Assembly: GCF_018555435.2 (NCBI RefSeq)
Contig: NZ_JAFEJT020000002.1
Location: 1-64,000, forward strand
DNA: 64,000 nt
DNA from: Bifidobacterium amazonense
Lineage (GTDB): Bacteria > Actinomycetota > Actinomycetes > Actinomycetales > Bifidobacteriaceae
Direction of reading: 5' to 3'
The notes below the pieces were generated by a model. The model ran no database searches and had not been told where the DNA came from. It was given only the letters and a program-made list of their open reading frames with translations. Position 1 is the first letter of the stretch. The number at the start of each line of letters is the position of its first letter. The position numbers were made by a program, and so were the translations under genes. This document shows positions 26,072 to 35,474 of this stretch, piece after piece.

Positions 26072-26106
26072 ACCCGGCGGTTTTCTCTCCCGCCGGGTTT
26101 CTTTTT
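26072..26106 (+). terminator. Terminator in the metG-sugar porter gap
   Basis: ACCCGGCGG / CCGCCGGGT stem followed by TTCTTTTT. No gene is visible in the 500 bp before it, so it may end a small untranslated RNA whose 5' side includes the structured stretch 26005-26050. Confidence 0.75.
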
Positions 26107-26267
26107 GTGTGCGCGTGCTCTTGCGCCGGTGCCGCCGTTCCCCTATAACAGTGCGGCAAGCAAGGCAAACGATTGACGTAAGTGATGCTTGAGAAACGTT
26201 GGTATTCCGCGGGTAATCGATTGCAAAATTTTTCTGTTCCCCGGAGTGTCGCGGGCCGACTGGCCTT

Positions 26268-26392
26268 ATGCTGTTAAGCACCAAACATAAACGCAGTGAA
26301 CAGGGTTGTTACTCCGAACGAGGCAAGACCTGAGACGGCGCAGCTCATCATCGGCGACGATGATGCGCACTGCGTTGTCTCAGGTCTTTTTT
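26268..26392 (+). promoter_or_regulatory. Leader with terminator and possible 21-codon leader ORF
   Basis: A 12-bp perfect stem AAGACCTGAGAC (26325-26336) / GTCTCAGGTCTT (26377-26388) with an inner hairpin ATCATCG / CGATGAT ends in TTTTTT, 38 bp before the sugar porter start. A 21-codon frame starting MLLSTKHKRSEQ runs from 26268 and stops at 26331-26333, inside the left arm. It lacks a good ribosome binding site. The arrangement suggests transcription attenuation of the porter. Confidence 0.55.
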
Positions 26393-26430
26393 CGTTTCGG
26401 CCGAAATCAAAGACGACGGAAGGACGGGAC

Positions 26431-27921
26431 ATGGCAACGACGACTGCATCATCGGCATCAACCGAATCAACCGAATTCAAGGACACGATCGACACCGTGG
26501 CGGAAGGCGCGAACGCGGCTGCGACGGCGATCGAACAGGCGGAATCGCGCGCGTTCTCCACGCGATTCCCGATGAACAGCGCGTTCATCTTCACGTTCGG
26601 CGCGCTCGGCGGCATGCTGTTCGGCTTCGACACCGGCATCATCTCCGGCGCGTCGCCGCTCATCGAGGCCGACTTCGGCCTGACTGTCTCACAGACCGGC
26701 TTCATCACGTCGTCCGTACTCATCGGCTCGTGCGCGGGTGCGCTGTCGATCGGCGCGCTGTCCGACCGCTTCGGTCGCAAGAAGCTGCTCATCGTCTCCG
26801 CGATCCTCTTCCTGATCGGCTCGGGCATGTGCGCCACGTCCACCGGCTTCCTGATGATGGTCGCCGCGCGCATCATCCTCGGCCTTGCGGTCGGCGCAGC
26901 GTCCGCGCTCACCCCGGCCTACCTCGCCGAACTCGCGCCGAAGGAGCGCCGCGGATCGCTGTCCACGCTGTTCCAGCTCATGATCACGTTCGGCATCCTG
27001 CTTGCGTACGCCTCCAACCTCGGCTTCCTGAACCACAACCTGCTTGGGGTCCGCGACTGGCGCTGGATGCTCGGCTCGGCGCTCGTGCCGGCCGCGCTGC
27101 TGCTCATCGGCGGCCTGCTGCTGCCCGAATCCCCGCGCTACCTGGTGAACAAGGGCGACGAGCGCAACGCGTTCAAGGTGCTCACGCTCATCCGCAAGGA
27201 TGTTGACCAGGCACAGGTGCAGCTCGAACTCGACGAGATCAAGGAAGTCGCCGCGCAGGACACCAAGGGCGGCGTGCGCGAACTGTTCCGCATCGCCAAG
27301 CCGGCGCTCGTCGCGGCCGTCGGCATCATGCTCTTCCAGCAGCTGGTCGGCATCAACTCGGTTATCTACTTCTTGCCGCAGGTGTTCATCAAGGGCTTCG
27401 GCTTCCCCGAAGGCGACGCGATCTGGGTGTCGGTCGGCATCGGTGTGGTCAACTTCGTCTCCACGATCGTCGCGACGATGATCATGGACAAGTTCCCGCG
27501 CAAGAAGATGCTGATCTTCGGCTCCGTCGTCATGACCGTCGCGCTCGCGATCCTCGCCGTGATGAACTTCGTGGGCGACGTGGCTGTGCTCGCCGTGCCG
27601 ACGATGATCCTGATCGCGTTCTACATCCTCGGCTTCGCGATTTCGTGGGGTCCGATCGCGTGGGTGCTCATCGGCGAGATCTTCCCGCTGTCCGTGCGCG
27701 GCATCGGCTCGTCGTTCGGTTCGGCCGCGAACTGGCTGGGCAACTTCATCGTCTCCCAGTTCTTCCTGATGCTGCTCGCCGCGTTCGGCAACAATGTGGG
27801 CGGCCCGTTCGCGATCTTCGGCGTGTTCTCGCTGCTGTCGATTCCGTTCGTGATGCGCTTCGTGCCCGAGACCAAGGGCAAGTCGCTCGAGGAGATCGAG
27901 GAGGAGATGACCCGCCGCTAG
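26431..27921 (+). CDS. MFS sugar porter (XylE/GlcP-like sugar:proton symporter)
   Basis: 496 aa, 12 membrane helices. Sugar-porter signatures are in order: GFDTGIISGA, SDRFGRKKLL, PESPRYLVNKGDE, QQLVGINSVIYFLP and PETKGKSLEEIEEE. The start MATTTASSAS has GGAAGGA 6 bases upstream; an earlier in-frame GTG would place the leader terminator inside the gene. It would import a monosaccharide such as glucose, galactose, xylose or arabinose with protons. Expression is probably controlled by the leader terminator. A CGATTGCAA-type palindrome half near 26216-26226 may be a LacI-type site. Confidence 0.9.
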   Translation: MATTTASSASTESTEFKDTIDTVAEGANAAATAIEQAESRAFSTRFPMNSAFIFTFGALGGMLFGFDTGIISGASPLIEADFGLTVSQTGFITSSVLIGSCAGALSIGALSDRFGRKKLLIVSAILFLIGSGMCATSTGFLMMVAARIILGLAVGAASALTPAYLAELAPKERRGSLSTLFQLMITFGILLAYASNLGFLNHNLLGVRDWRWMLGSALVPAALLLIGGLLLPESPRYLVNKGDERNAFKVLTLIRKDVDQAQVQLELDEIKEVAAQDTKGGVRELFRIAKPALVAAVGIMLFQQLVGINSVIYFLPQVFIKGFGFPEGDAIWVSVGIGVVNFVSTIVATMIMDKFPRKKMLIFGSVVMTVALAILAVMNFVGDVAVLAVPTMILIAFYILGFAISWGPIAWVLIGEIFPLSVRGIGSSFGSAANWLGNFIVSQFFLMLLAAFGNNVGGPFAIFGVFSLLSIPFVMRFVPETKGKSLEEIEEEMTRR

Positions 27922-27977
27922 GACCGAGGCGCGTCGCGCGGGTCGTTTCCGCGCGCGATCGCTTCCGCACAAAGACT

Positions 27978-28020
27978 GCCCCCGCCGGATTTGCAGGGAA
28001 TCCATCCGGCGGGGGCTTTT
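27978..28020 (+). terminator. Terminator after sugar porter
   Basis: 13-bp stem GCCCCCGCCGGAT / ATCCGGCGGGGGC followed by TTTT. Confidence 0.9.
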
Positions 28021-28161
28021 GCGTTCGGCGTGTCGCCGGGTTGCGTTCAAGTGGGGTTGAACCTCTACAGTGTGTTACGACACGATTCAAGAACGGCGCC
28101 GCGAACGATGCGGCGCGAGGATACAACGAATAACGGGCAACACCGGAAACGGAGCAACACC

Positions 28162-29139
28162 ATGAAGTATCGCAACGTAGGCAAGGCCGGCATCAAGGTC
28201 AGCGAGATCGCCCTCGGCAGCTGGATGACTCGCCTCGAGGACACCGCCGCCGTCGACAACGCGATGGCCATCGCCGATGCGGCGTTCGACGCGGGCGTCA
28301 ACTTCTACGACTGCGCGGACGCGTACTCGGGCGGCGACGCCGAGCGTTTCCTCGGCCGCTTCATCGCCAAGCACGACCGCGAGGACGTGGTCATCTCCAG
28401 CAAGGTCTTCTTCGGCACCGGCAAGAGCGTCAACGGCCGTGGCCTCAGCCGCAAGCACATCTTCAACAACTGCGAGCGTAGCCTGAAGAACCTCGGCACC
28501 GACTACATCGACCTGTACTACTGCCACCGTTTCGACACGACCACGCCGCTCGAGGAGACGCTGCAGGCGCTCAGCGACCTTGTCGACCAGGGCAAGATCC
28601 TGTACTACGGCGTGTCCGAGGAGTGGAGCGCCGCGCGTCTCGAGCGCGCCGAGCGCATCATCTCCGAGCGCGGCCTGCATCCGCTGACCGTGGTCCAGCC
28701 GCAGTACAACATGGTCGACCGTTACATCGAGCATGAGATCGTCGAGACGTGCGAGCGCTACGGCATCGGCATCACGCCGTTCTCGCCGCTCGCGCAGGGC
28801 CTGCTGACCGGCAAGTACCGCAAGGGCCAGCCGCTGCCGGCCGGCTCGCGTGCGACGTGGCAGTCCGATCACCAGATCAACAACCTGCTCACCGACGAGA
28901 ACCTCGACAAGGTCGAGCGGCTGAGCAAGATCGCCGACGAGCTCGGCGTGAAGATGCCGGTGCTGGCGCTGGCGTGGATCCTGCGTCTGCCGGTGATCAG
29001 CTCGGTGATCGTCGGCGCGAGCAAGCCGAGCCAGCTCGAGTCGAACATCGCCGCCTCCGGTGTGGAGATCCCGGCCGACGCGCTCAAGCAGATCGACGAC
29101 ATCCTCGGCTTCAAGCGCTTCGAGCGCCACATCGGCTGA
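28162..29139 (+). CDS. Aldo/keto reductase (Kv-beta-like)
   Basis: 325 aa TIM-barrel NADP(H) oxidoreductase. The catalytic tetrad is visible: Asp and Tyr in NFYDCADAYSGG, Lys in VVISSKVFFG and His in YYCHRFD. Cofactor-binding segments are VSEEWSAARL and VIVGASKPSQLESN. The end of the barrel resembles the potassium-channel beta-subunit group. It reduces aldehydes or ketones in the cytoplasm; the substrate is unknown. GGAG lies 9 bases before the ATG. It stands alone between terminators. Confidence 0.92.
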   Translation: MKYRNVGKAGIKVSEIALGSWMTRLEDTAAVDNAMAIADAAFDAGVNFYDCADAYSGGDAERFLGRFIAKHDREDVVISSKVFFGTGKSVNGRGLSRKHIFNNCERSLKNLGTDYIDLYYCHRFDTTTPLEETLQALSDLVDQGKILYYGVSEEWSAARLERAERIISERGLHPLTVVQPQYNMVDRYIEHEIVETCERYGIGITPFSPLAQGLLTGKYRKGQPLPAGSRATWQSDHQINNLLTDENLDKVERLSKIADELGVKMPVLALAWILRLPVISSVIVGASKPSQLESNIAASGVEIPADALKQIDDILGFKRFERHIG

Positions 29140-29216
29140 TTAGGAGCCGATTAAAACTTGCGCACGGCCGTGCGGCTTCGGCCGTTTCTCTCCTGCGGCT
29201 GCGCGCATACATACAT

Positions 29217-29252
29217 AAGGCCCCATTGCCTGTTGTGGCAATGGGGCCTTGC
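29217..29252. terminator. Bidirectional terminator between convergent genes
   Basis: 14-bp perfect stem AAGGCCCCATTGCC / GGCAATGGGGCCTT between the reductase and aminopeptidase C genes. Confidence 0.8.
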
Positions 29253-29278
29253 TGCGTTGTCTCCAATGGGAGTCGGGA

Positions 29279-30775
29279 TCAGATGCAGCGCTTAGTGAGC
29301 GGCTGCCAGGGTTCGAGCACGACCGGTTCGGCGGTCAGCAGCTCGCGCGTGGCGTCGTCGAGGTATTCCTTGCGGATGATGATCTCGGTGACGAAGCGGT
29401 CAAACCACGCGTCGGACATGACATAGTAGCCGTCCTTGCCGTTGTCCTTGCCCCAGCTGTTCTCGACCTTCCAGCGGTTCGGCTTGCCGTCCTCGATGTT
29501 CACGCCGGTGAAGGTCATGGCGTGGTTGCTCGGGCTGTCGGAGTATTCGAGGCCGTCGGCCTTGTCGAGCGTGAACTCGGTGCCGAACAGCTGGTCGACG
29601 CGCACGACGGACTGGTCGAAGAAGCCGTCGTGGCGCAGCGCGAACTGCGTGCAGTCGCAGGCAAACCAGATCGGGTGGCCGGCGGTGAGCTGGTCGATCG
29701 CGGCCTTCTTGAACACGTCGAGCGGCACGTTGACGAATTCCATGTCGCCGGCTTCCGCGACGTTCGCGCTGAATTTGATGACGTAGCGCTTGCCGAACGG
29801 CGTGGCGGCCATCGGCGAGTTGCACAGCGACGCGAAGTCGTTGACGTCGACCGGAACGTACTTCTTGTAGAACTCGAGCGGCGTGATGCCGGTTTCGCGG
29901 ATGACCGGACGGTCGTCGATGCCGGAGTGCTTCTTGTCGTCGGACTTCTCGCCGCACGTGCACGACTTGCCGTCGGCCTCGCACTTGCATTCGTCGCCGC
30001 ACTTGCAGCCGTCCTGCTTGCCGCACTTGCCGTCGGACTTGCAGCAGTCCTTGCCGTCCTTGTCGTCCTTGGTGTACGCGGCCCAGTCGAACTTGGCCGG
30101 CGGCTCGCCGAGCGCGATCGCGCAGAAGCGGTAGACGACGGACATCTGCTCGTCCTTGGCGGTGCGCAGTGCGTCGAGGCCCTCGCCGGCGGCGTGGCGG
30201 CGGCGCAGGTCGCGCGCGAACTCGCGCAGCTTGGAGTTGAGGTACTGCTTGAAGTCGGAGGAGTTGCGCGAGTTCGCGGACTCCGGGTATGCGCTCTTGG
30301 GCACCAGGCCGTACTTGTTGACGAGCGCGGCGAACATCTGCCACCAGCCGCCGTCGTCGGACGGGCCGGCGTTCACGGCGTCGAAGGTGCGGCTGTCGGT
30401 CGGCTCGTCGAGCGTGGCGAGCACGTTCTCGAGGTACGTGTTGGACTTCTCCATCGCGTCCCAGAAGAACAGGTAGGTCTCGGAGAACTCGAAGTCCTCG
30501 AGGTTCCAGCGGTGCATGAGTTCATAGCGCAGCGTGTTGAGCGACGCGAACATCCAGCAGCGGCCGGAGTGCTCCTGGTTGGTGATGGATCCCTGCTTGA
30601 GTTCGACCGAGAAGTCGCGCGGCAGTTCGCGCACGCCGCGGTAGTCCGTGGCGGCCTTGAGCACGCCCGCCGAGACGGCTGCGTCCGCGGCGATGAGGTT
30701 CGCTCGATCCTTGTTGAATGACTCGCTGTATTCGCGCAGCAGTTCCGGCTTGATCGCCGATGCGTCGCTGGTCAT
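29279..30775 (-). CDS. pepC: Aminopeptidase C with cysteine-rich insert
   Basis: 498 aa peptidase family C1 (bleomycin hydrolase type). The catalytic residues are Gln67 (TNQEHS), Cys73 (GRCWMFASL), His418 (SPSNHAMTFTG) and Asn439 (KVENSWGK). The enzyme is a cytoplasmic hexameric aminopeptidase in this family and would process imported peptides; a peptide importer gene set starts 260 bp away in divergence. Unusual is an insert at residues 236-283: it is almost entirely Asp, Gly, Lys, Ser and Cys and has nine cysteines (244, 245, 251, 257, 259, 263, 265, 272, 274) in C-x-C-like spacing. Ribosome site GGAGG stands 9 bases before the ATG. Confidence 0.95.
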   Translation of the reverse strand: MTSDASAIKPELLREYSESFNKDRANLIAADAAVSAGVLKAATDYRGVRELPRDFSVELKQGSITNQEHSGRCWMFASLNTLRYELMHRWNLEDFEFSETYLFFWDAMEKSNTYLENVLATLDEPTDSRTFDAVNAGPSDDGGWWQMFAALVNKYGLVPKSAYPESANSRNSSDFKQYLNSKLREFARDLRRRHAAGEGLDALRTAKDEQMSVVYRFCAIALGEPPAKFDWAAYTKDDKDGKDCCKSDGKCGKQDGCKCGDECKCEADGKSCTCGEKSDDKKHSGIDDRPVIRETGITPLEFYKKYVPVDVNDFASLCNSPMAATPFGKRYVIKFSANVAEAGDMEFVNVPLDVFKKAAIDQLTAGHPIWFACDCTQFALRHDGFFDQSVVRVDQLFGTEFTLDKADGLEYSDSPSNHAMTFTGVNIEDGKPNRWKVENSWGKDNGKDGYYVMSDAWFDRFVTEIIIRKEYLDDATRELLTAEPVVLEPWQPLTKRCI

Positions 30776-31004
30776 GAAGTCATGCCTCCATATACGATTT
30801 GGTCTGTCTTGTCAATACCTATGGTCGCCAAATGAGCGCCTCAGCCAGTCTAGGTCGGCCCCTTACAGCAAGATGAAACCAAAAATTTACAAACTGTTCC
30901 TGTGGCCTTAGTTTGCGGGGGTTGAGCCAATACCGCCGTTCCGACTATGTGTCAATGGGTCGTCTCACATGTTGGATTCGACTTTGGGGACATAGTGACC
31001 GGGG

Positions 31005-31010
31005 TATTAT
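31005..31010 (+). promoter_or_regulatory. Possible -10 of the peptide importer operon
   Basis: TATTAT, with TTTGGG 16 bp upstream as a weak -35, lying 28 bp before the permease start. Confidence 0.35.
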
Positions 31011-31037
31011 TCCTATAGTCATTTTCGGGAGGTGAAG

Positions 31038-32021
31038 GTGCTCAAGTACATCGTCAAGCGCATTGTGAACTATGTCGTCATGCTGTTTGTGGCAGTGTCG
31101 ATGACGTACTTCCTCGCCAGCGCGTTCATGGATCCGCGCTCAAACTATATGGATCGTCATCCGCATCCGCCGATTGCGTCCATCAACCATTCGCTGGATC
31201 TGGCCAACATCAACGACCAGACCCCGATTCTCGTCCGCTATTTCCGCTGGCTGAAGGCCATTTTCACGCGTTGGGACTGGGGTCTGGCGCCTGACCAGTC
31301 GCCGGTCGGCCCGGCCATCGCGTCGCGTATCTGGACGTCCGTGGAGCTCGTCACGCTCGCCACGATCATCGGCATCGTCGCCGGCGTGAGCATCGGCGTG
31401 TACACGGCCATCCGCCAGTACAAGTGGCAGGACCGCACGCTGAACATCATCGCGACCTTCTTCCTCGTCATCCCGCCGGCCGTGCTCGGCCTGTTCGTCG
31501 TGCTCATCGCCATCGCGATCAACAACGGCGTCGGCACGCGTATCTTCTACGTGACGGGCCTGTCGTCGTATCAGGGCTCCAACCCGTTCCTGTGGCTGCT
31601 CGACTTCCTGCAGCACATCATCCTGCCGACGATCGTCATGGCCATCCCGGGCACCGTGAGCTACCACCTGACCCAGCGCACCTACCTGCTCGACTCGATG
31701 AACTCCGACTACGTGCGCACGGCCCGCGCCAAGGGCCTGACGCTCAACCAGGCCATCCGCAAGCACGCGCTGCGCACCTCCCTCATCCCGACCACCGTGA
31801 ACATCGCGTTCTCGATCACCGGCGTGTTCACCGGCGCGGTCATCACCGAAACGGTGTTCGCCGTCAACGGCCTCGGCCGCTACTTCGTGACCGCGATCAA
31901 CGGCAACGACATCAACGGCTCGGTCTGCATCGCCGCGTTCGGCGGCGTGTGCACGCTGACCGGCGCCCTGCTCGCCGACATCCTCGCGGCGTGGCTCGAC
32001 CCGCGCATTCGCCTGAGCTGA
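31038..32021 (+). CDS. Oligopeptide ABC importer permease, OppB type
   Basis: 327 aa, GTG start, chosen because GGGAGG lies 5 bases upstream; an earlier GTG overlaps that site. It has about six membrane helices. The N-terminus LKYIVKRIVNYVVMLFVAV is typical of OppB/DppB, and the EAA-like loop is NSDYVRTARAKGLTLNQAIR. It forms the membrane channel with the next gene product. It is first in an operon with the second permease and a fused ATPase. Confidence 0.9.
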   Translation: MLKYIVKRIVNYVVMLFVAVSMTYFLASAFMDPRSNYMDRHPHPPIASINHSLDLANINDQTPILVRYFRWLKAIFTRWDWGLAPDQSPVGPAIASRIWTSVELVTLATIIGIVAGVSIGVYTAIRQYKWQDRTLNIIATFFLVIPPAVLGLFVVLIAIAINNGVGTRIFYVTGLSSYQGSNPFLWLLDFLQHIILPTIVMAIPGTVSYHLTQRTYLLDSMNSDYVRTARAKGLTLNQAIRKHALRTSLIPTTVNIAFSITGVFTGAVITETVFAVNGLGRYFVTAINGNDINGSVCIAAFGGVCTLTGALLADILAAWLDPRIRLS

Positions 32022-32041
32022 CGCGGAAAGGAACAACGATC

Positions 32042-33055
32042 ATGGCAACTGACAACGCGAACAACGCGAAATCCGAAACCGCGGAAGCCCAGCTCGACCT
32101 CGACCCGCAGGACGCGGCTGTGGCCGACGCCGTCCTCGACGAGGAGGCCAAGGCGGTCGACGGCAACAACAAGGCCGAAGGCGAGTTCAAGCGCACCGGC
32201 CGCATGACGCTGTACGTGCGCCGCTTCTTCCGCCGCCCGTCCGCGGTGGTGGGCCTCGTCATGCTCATCCTGCTCGTCATCTTCGCCCTCGTCGGCTCCA
32301 AGTTCGGCAAGTGGCACTACGAGGACCTCGACTTCCTGTCGCTGGGCACCGCGCCGAATTCCGAGCACTGGTTCGGCACCACCGGCGGCGGCTCCGACAT
32401 GTACGCCATGGTGGTCCGCGGCCTCGGCCGTTCGCTCGCCATCGGCATCATCAGCTCCATCGGCACCACCATCCTCGCCGCGATCATCGGCACCTCCATC
32501 GCCTTCTTCCAGGGCTGGGTCGAGCGCATCGGCATGTGGATCCTCGACATGCTGCTCGTCGTCCCGTCCTTCCTGCTCATCGCCATGATCGTGCGTTCCT
32601 CGGCCGGCATGAGCGGCTGGCTGTGGCTGATCTTCGGCCTCGTCGCGTTCGGCTGGATCGGCTACGCGCGAGTCCTGCGCACGCTGACCATGAGCCTGCG
32701 CGAGCTCGACTACGTGCGCGCGGCCAAGTTCATGGGCGTCGGCTCGTTCCGCATCATCCTGCGCCACCTCGTGCCGAACCTCGGCTCCGTGCTCATCATC
32801 AACACGGTGCTCGGCGTGGTCGGTGCGGTCGGCTCCGAAACCTCGCTGAGCTTCCTCGGCCTCGGCATCAAGGCCCCGGACACCTCGCTGGGTACGCTGC
32901 TCAACGACGGCCAGTCCGTGGTGCTCACCGCCCCGTGGGTGCTCATCTTCCCGTCCATCGTGCTGATCATGGTCACCTTCTCCGTCCAGCTGATCGGCGA
33001 CGGCCTGCGCGACGCCATCGACCCGTACTCCCGCTCCGGCGGCAAGGCCAAGTAA
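32042..33055 (+). CDS. Oligopeptide ABC importer permease, OppC type
   Basis: 337 aa. A long acidic cytoplasmic N-terminus (about 55 residues) precedes six membrane helices. The EAA loop is ELDYVRAAKFMGVGSFRIIL, and the C-terminal SFLGLGIKAPDTSLGTLL is an OppC signature. GGAAAGGA lies about 9 bases before the ATG. It is 20 bp from the OppB-type gene. Confidence 0.9.
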   Translation: MATDNANNAKSETAEAQLDLDPQDAAVADAVLDEEAKAVDGNNKAEGEFKRTGRMTLYVRRFFRRPSAVVGLVMLILLVIFALVGSKFGKWHYEDLDFLSLGTAPNSEHWFGTTGGGSDMYAMVVRGLGRSLAIGIISSIGTTILAAIIGTSIAFFQGWVERIGMWILDMLLVVPSFLLIAMIVRSSAGMSGWLWLIFGLVAFGWIGYARVLRTLTMSLRELDYVRAAKFMGVGSFRIILRHLVPNLGSVLIINTVLGVVGAVGSETSLSFLGLGIKAPDTSLGTLLNDGQSVVLTAPWVLIFPSIVLIMVTFSVQLIGDGLRDAIDPYSRSGGKAK

Positions 33056-33079
33056 GGCCAAGTGAGGTAGACAATCACC

Positions 33080-35254
33080 ATGAATATGTTCCGCAAAACC
33101 AAGCCCGCGGCCGACGCCGCCCAGACCCCGGCCGTCCCGGCGGCGAGCGAAACGCTCGCGAGCAAGTCGACGTACGATCCGAACGACAAGAGCGCCCCGG
33201 TGCTCGAGGTCAAGGACCTGCGCGTCAGCTTCGCCTCCGAGGCCGGCACCGTCCGCGCCGTGCGCGGCATGAACTTCCAGCTGCACCGCGGCGAGACGCT
33301 CGGCATCATCGGCGAGTCTGGCTCCGGCAAGTCCGTCACGTCCATGTCGATCATGGGCCTGCTGGACTCCAACGCCAAGGTCGAGGGCTCCATCACCTAT
33401 CACGGCGAGGAGCTGCTCACCAAGACCGACGCCGAGATGAGCAAGATCCGTGGCAAGGGCATCGCGATGGTCTTCCAGGACCCGCTCTCGGCCCTGACCC
33501 CGGTGTTCAGCATCGGCGAGCAGATGGCCGAGGCCCTGACCATCCACAACCCGAAGATGAGCGCCGAGGACGTTCGCAAGCGCTCCATCGAACTGCTCAC
33601 CCTCGTCGGCATCCCGAACGCGGAGGAGCGCCTCAAGTCGTATCCGCACCAGTTCTCCGGCGGCATGCGCCAGCGCGTGGTCATCGCCATGGCCATCGCC
33701 AACGACCCCGACGTGATCATCGCCGACGAGCCGACCACCGCACTGGACGTGACGATCCAGGCTCAGGTGCTCGACGTGCTCAAGAAGGCGCAGCAGGAGA
33801 CGGGCGCGGCCCTGATCTTCATCACGCACGATCTGGGCGTGATTGCCGGCATCGCCGACGAGATCATCATCATGTACGCCGGCCGCCCGGTCGAAAAGGG
33901 CTCGGTCGACGACATCTTCTACCGTCCGGTCATGCCGTACACCATGGGCCTGCTGGGCGCCGTGCCGCGCCCGGACAAGAGCAAGTCCAGCCGACTCGTG
34001 CCGATCCCGGGTTCGCCGACGAACCTCGTCAACCTGCCCAAGGGCTGCCCGTTCGCGCCGCGCTGCCCCATGGCCGAGGACAAGTGCCGCACCGCCGAGC
34101 CGGATCTGCTGCCCGTGGTCGGCCGCGACGGCCAGGTGGCCGCCTGCTACCGTTCCGGCGAGATCGTTGCGAAGAACCTCACGTTCCGCGACGTGTACCA
34201 GGTGGGCGAGGGCATCAAGTCCAAGTTCGACGGCGTGCCGCGCGAGGACCGTGCGGTGGTGCTCGACGTCAAGGATTTGAAGAAGACGTTCCCGCTGACT
34301 TCCGGCGGATTCCTGCGCCGCAAGATCGGCGTGGTCAAGGCCGTCGACGACGTGACGCTCGACGTGCGCGAGGGCGAGACCGTCGCGCTCGTGGGCGAGT
34401 CCGGCTCCGGCAAGTCGACCACGCTGCTCGAGATCATGGACCTCAAGAAGCCCGAGTCCGGTTCGATCACGCTGTTCGGCCAGAAGGTCGGCGAAAAGAT
34501 GAGCCGCCAGACCAAGCGCGACCTGCACAGCCACGTCCAGTACGTGTTCCAGGACCCGATGAGCTCGCTCGACCCGCGTCTGCCCGTCTACGACATCCTC
34601 GCCGAGCCGCTCAAGGTGCTGCACAAGAGCAAGGCCGAGATCAACACGCGCATCGACGAGCTCATGAAGCTCGTCGAACTCAACCCGGATCAGGTCGACC
34701 GCTTCCCGACTCAGTTCTCCGGCGGCCAGCGTCAGCGCATCGCCATCGCGCGTGCGCTTGCCGTGAACCCGCAGCTGATCCTGCTCGACGAGCCGGTCTC
34801 CGCGCTCGACGTGTCCATTCAGGCCGGCGTGATCAACCTGCTCGAGGACCTGCAGAACAAGCTTGGCGTCGCCTACCTGTTCGTGGCCCACAACCTGTCG
34901 GTCATCCGCCACATCTCCAGCCGCGTCGCGGTCATGTACCTCGGCCGCATCGTGGAGCTCGGCCCGACCGACGAGATCTTCGACCATCCGCTGCACCCGT
35001 ACACCGAGGCCCTGCTGAGCGCCATGCCCGCGCCGGACCCGCAGTACGAGCGCACGCACAACCGCATCGTGCTGCAGGGCGAACTGCCCAGCCCGACCGA
35101 GAAGATCGAGGGCTGCCCGTTCGCGTCCCGCTGCCCGCTGCGCCTTACACTGAGCGAGGAACAGCGCCGCATGTGCGACACGCAGCCGCCGAAGCTGCAC
35201 CAGTGGTCCGGCGAGGACCGTCAGGTCGCCTGCCACTTCGCCGCGATGGCCTGA
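33080..35254 (+). CDS. Oligopeptide ABC importer, fused double ATPase (OppD-OppF)
   Basis: 724 aa with two complete nucleotide-binding domains. Each has Walker A GESGSGKS, the signature (FSGGMRQRV in the first, FSGGQRQRI in the second) and Walker B (IIADEPTTALD; LLLDEPVSALD-like). Each domain ends with an oligopeptide-transporter C-terminal motif with Cys pairs (GCPFAPRCP; GCPFASRCP), which in family members can hold an iron-sulfur cluster. It powers the permeases encoded directly upstream. The fusion of OppD and OppF is common in actinobacteria. A strong terminator follows. Confidence 0.93.
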   Translation: MNMFRKTKPAADAAQTPAVPAASETLASKSTYDPNDKSAPVLEVKDLRVSFASEAGTVRAVRGMNFQLHRGETLGIIGESGSGKSVTSMSIMGLLDSNAKVEGSITYHGEELLTKTDAEMSKIRGKGIAMVFQDPLSALTPVFSIGEQMAEALTIHNPKMSAEDVRKRSIELLTLVGIPNAEERLKSYPHQFSGGMRQRVVIAMAIANDPDVIIADEPTTALDVTIQAQVLDVLKKAQQETGAALIFITHDLGVIAGIADEIIIMYAGRPVEKGSVDDIFYRPVMPYTMGLLGAVPRPDKSKSSRLVPIPGSPTNLVNLPKGCPFAPRCPMAEDKCRTAEPDLLPVVGRDGQVAACYRSGEIVAKNLTFRDVYQVGEGIKSKFDGVPREDRAVVLDVKDLKKTFPLTSGGFLRRKIGVVKAVDDVTLDVREGETVALVGESGSGKSTTLLEIMDLKKPESGSITLFGQKVGEKMSRQTKRDLHSHVQYVFQDPMSSLDPRLPVYDILAEPLKVLHKSKAEINTRIDELMKLVELNPDQVDRFPTQFSGGQRQRIAIARALAVNPQLILLDEPVSALDVSIQAGVINLLEDLQNKLGVAYLFVAHNLSVIRHISSRVAVMYLGRIVELGPTDEIFDHPLHPYTEALLSAMPAPDPQYERTHNRIVLQGELPSPTEKIEGCPFASRCPLRLTLSEEQRRMCDTQPPKLHQWSGEDRQVACHFAAMA

Positions 35255-35277
35255 GCCTGAGTGATACTCCGATATGA

Positions 35278-35317
35278 GCCCGGCAATCCCCGAAACGTTT
35301 CGGGGATTGCCGGGCTT
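35278..35317 (+). terminator. Terminator after the fused ATPase gene
   Basis: Very long perfect palindrome GCCCGGCAATCCCCGAAACG and its complement, then TTTT. It separates the importer genes from the binding protein gene. Confidence 0.9.
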
Positions 35318-35455
35318 TTGCATGTTGCGACGATGCTGTGGTGGCGTGTGATCTATCCCATAGATGGACAAGGGGCATCCGCTTCGTGGACATTCCGAGC
35401 CGTTGGGGTGTGGGGTCAGGAACAATGAACCCCAGAACTTGATGGTTTCGTCCAC

Positions 35456-35474
35456 GTTAACGATTTCTGTTAAC
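35456..35474. promoter_or_regulatory. Possible operator GTTAAC-N7-GTTAAC
   Basis: Two GTTAAC palindromes 7 bases apart, in the 387-bp gap before the binding-protein gene. In this GC-rich sequence they stand out. The rest of the gap shows nothing else I can name. Confidence 0.4.
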
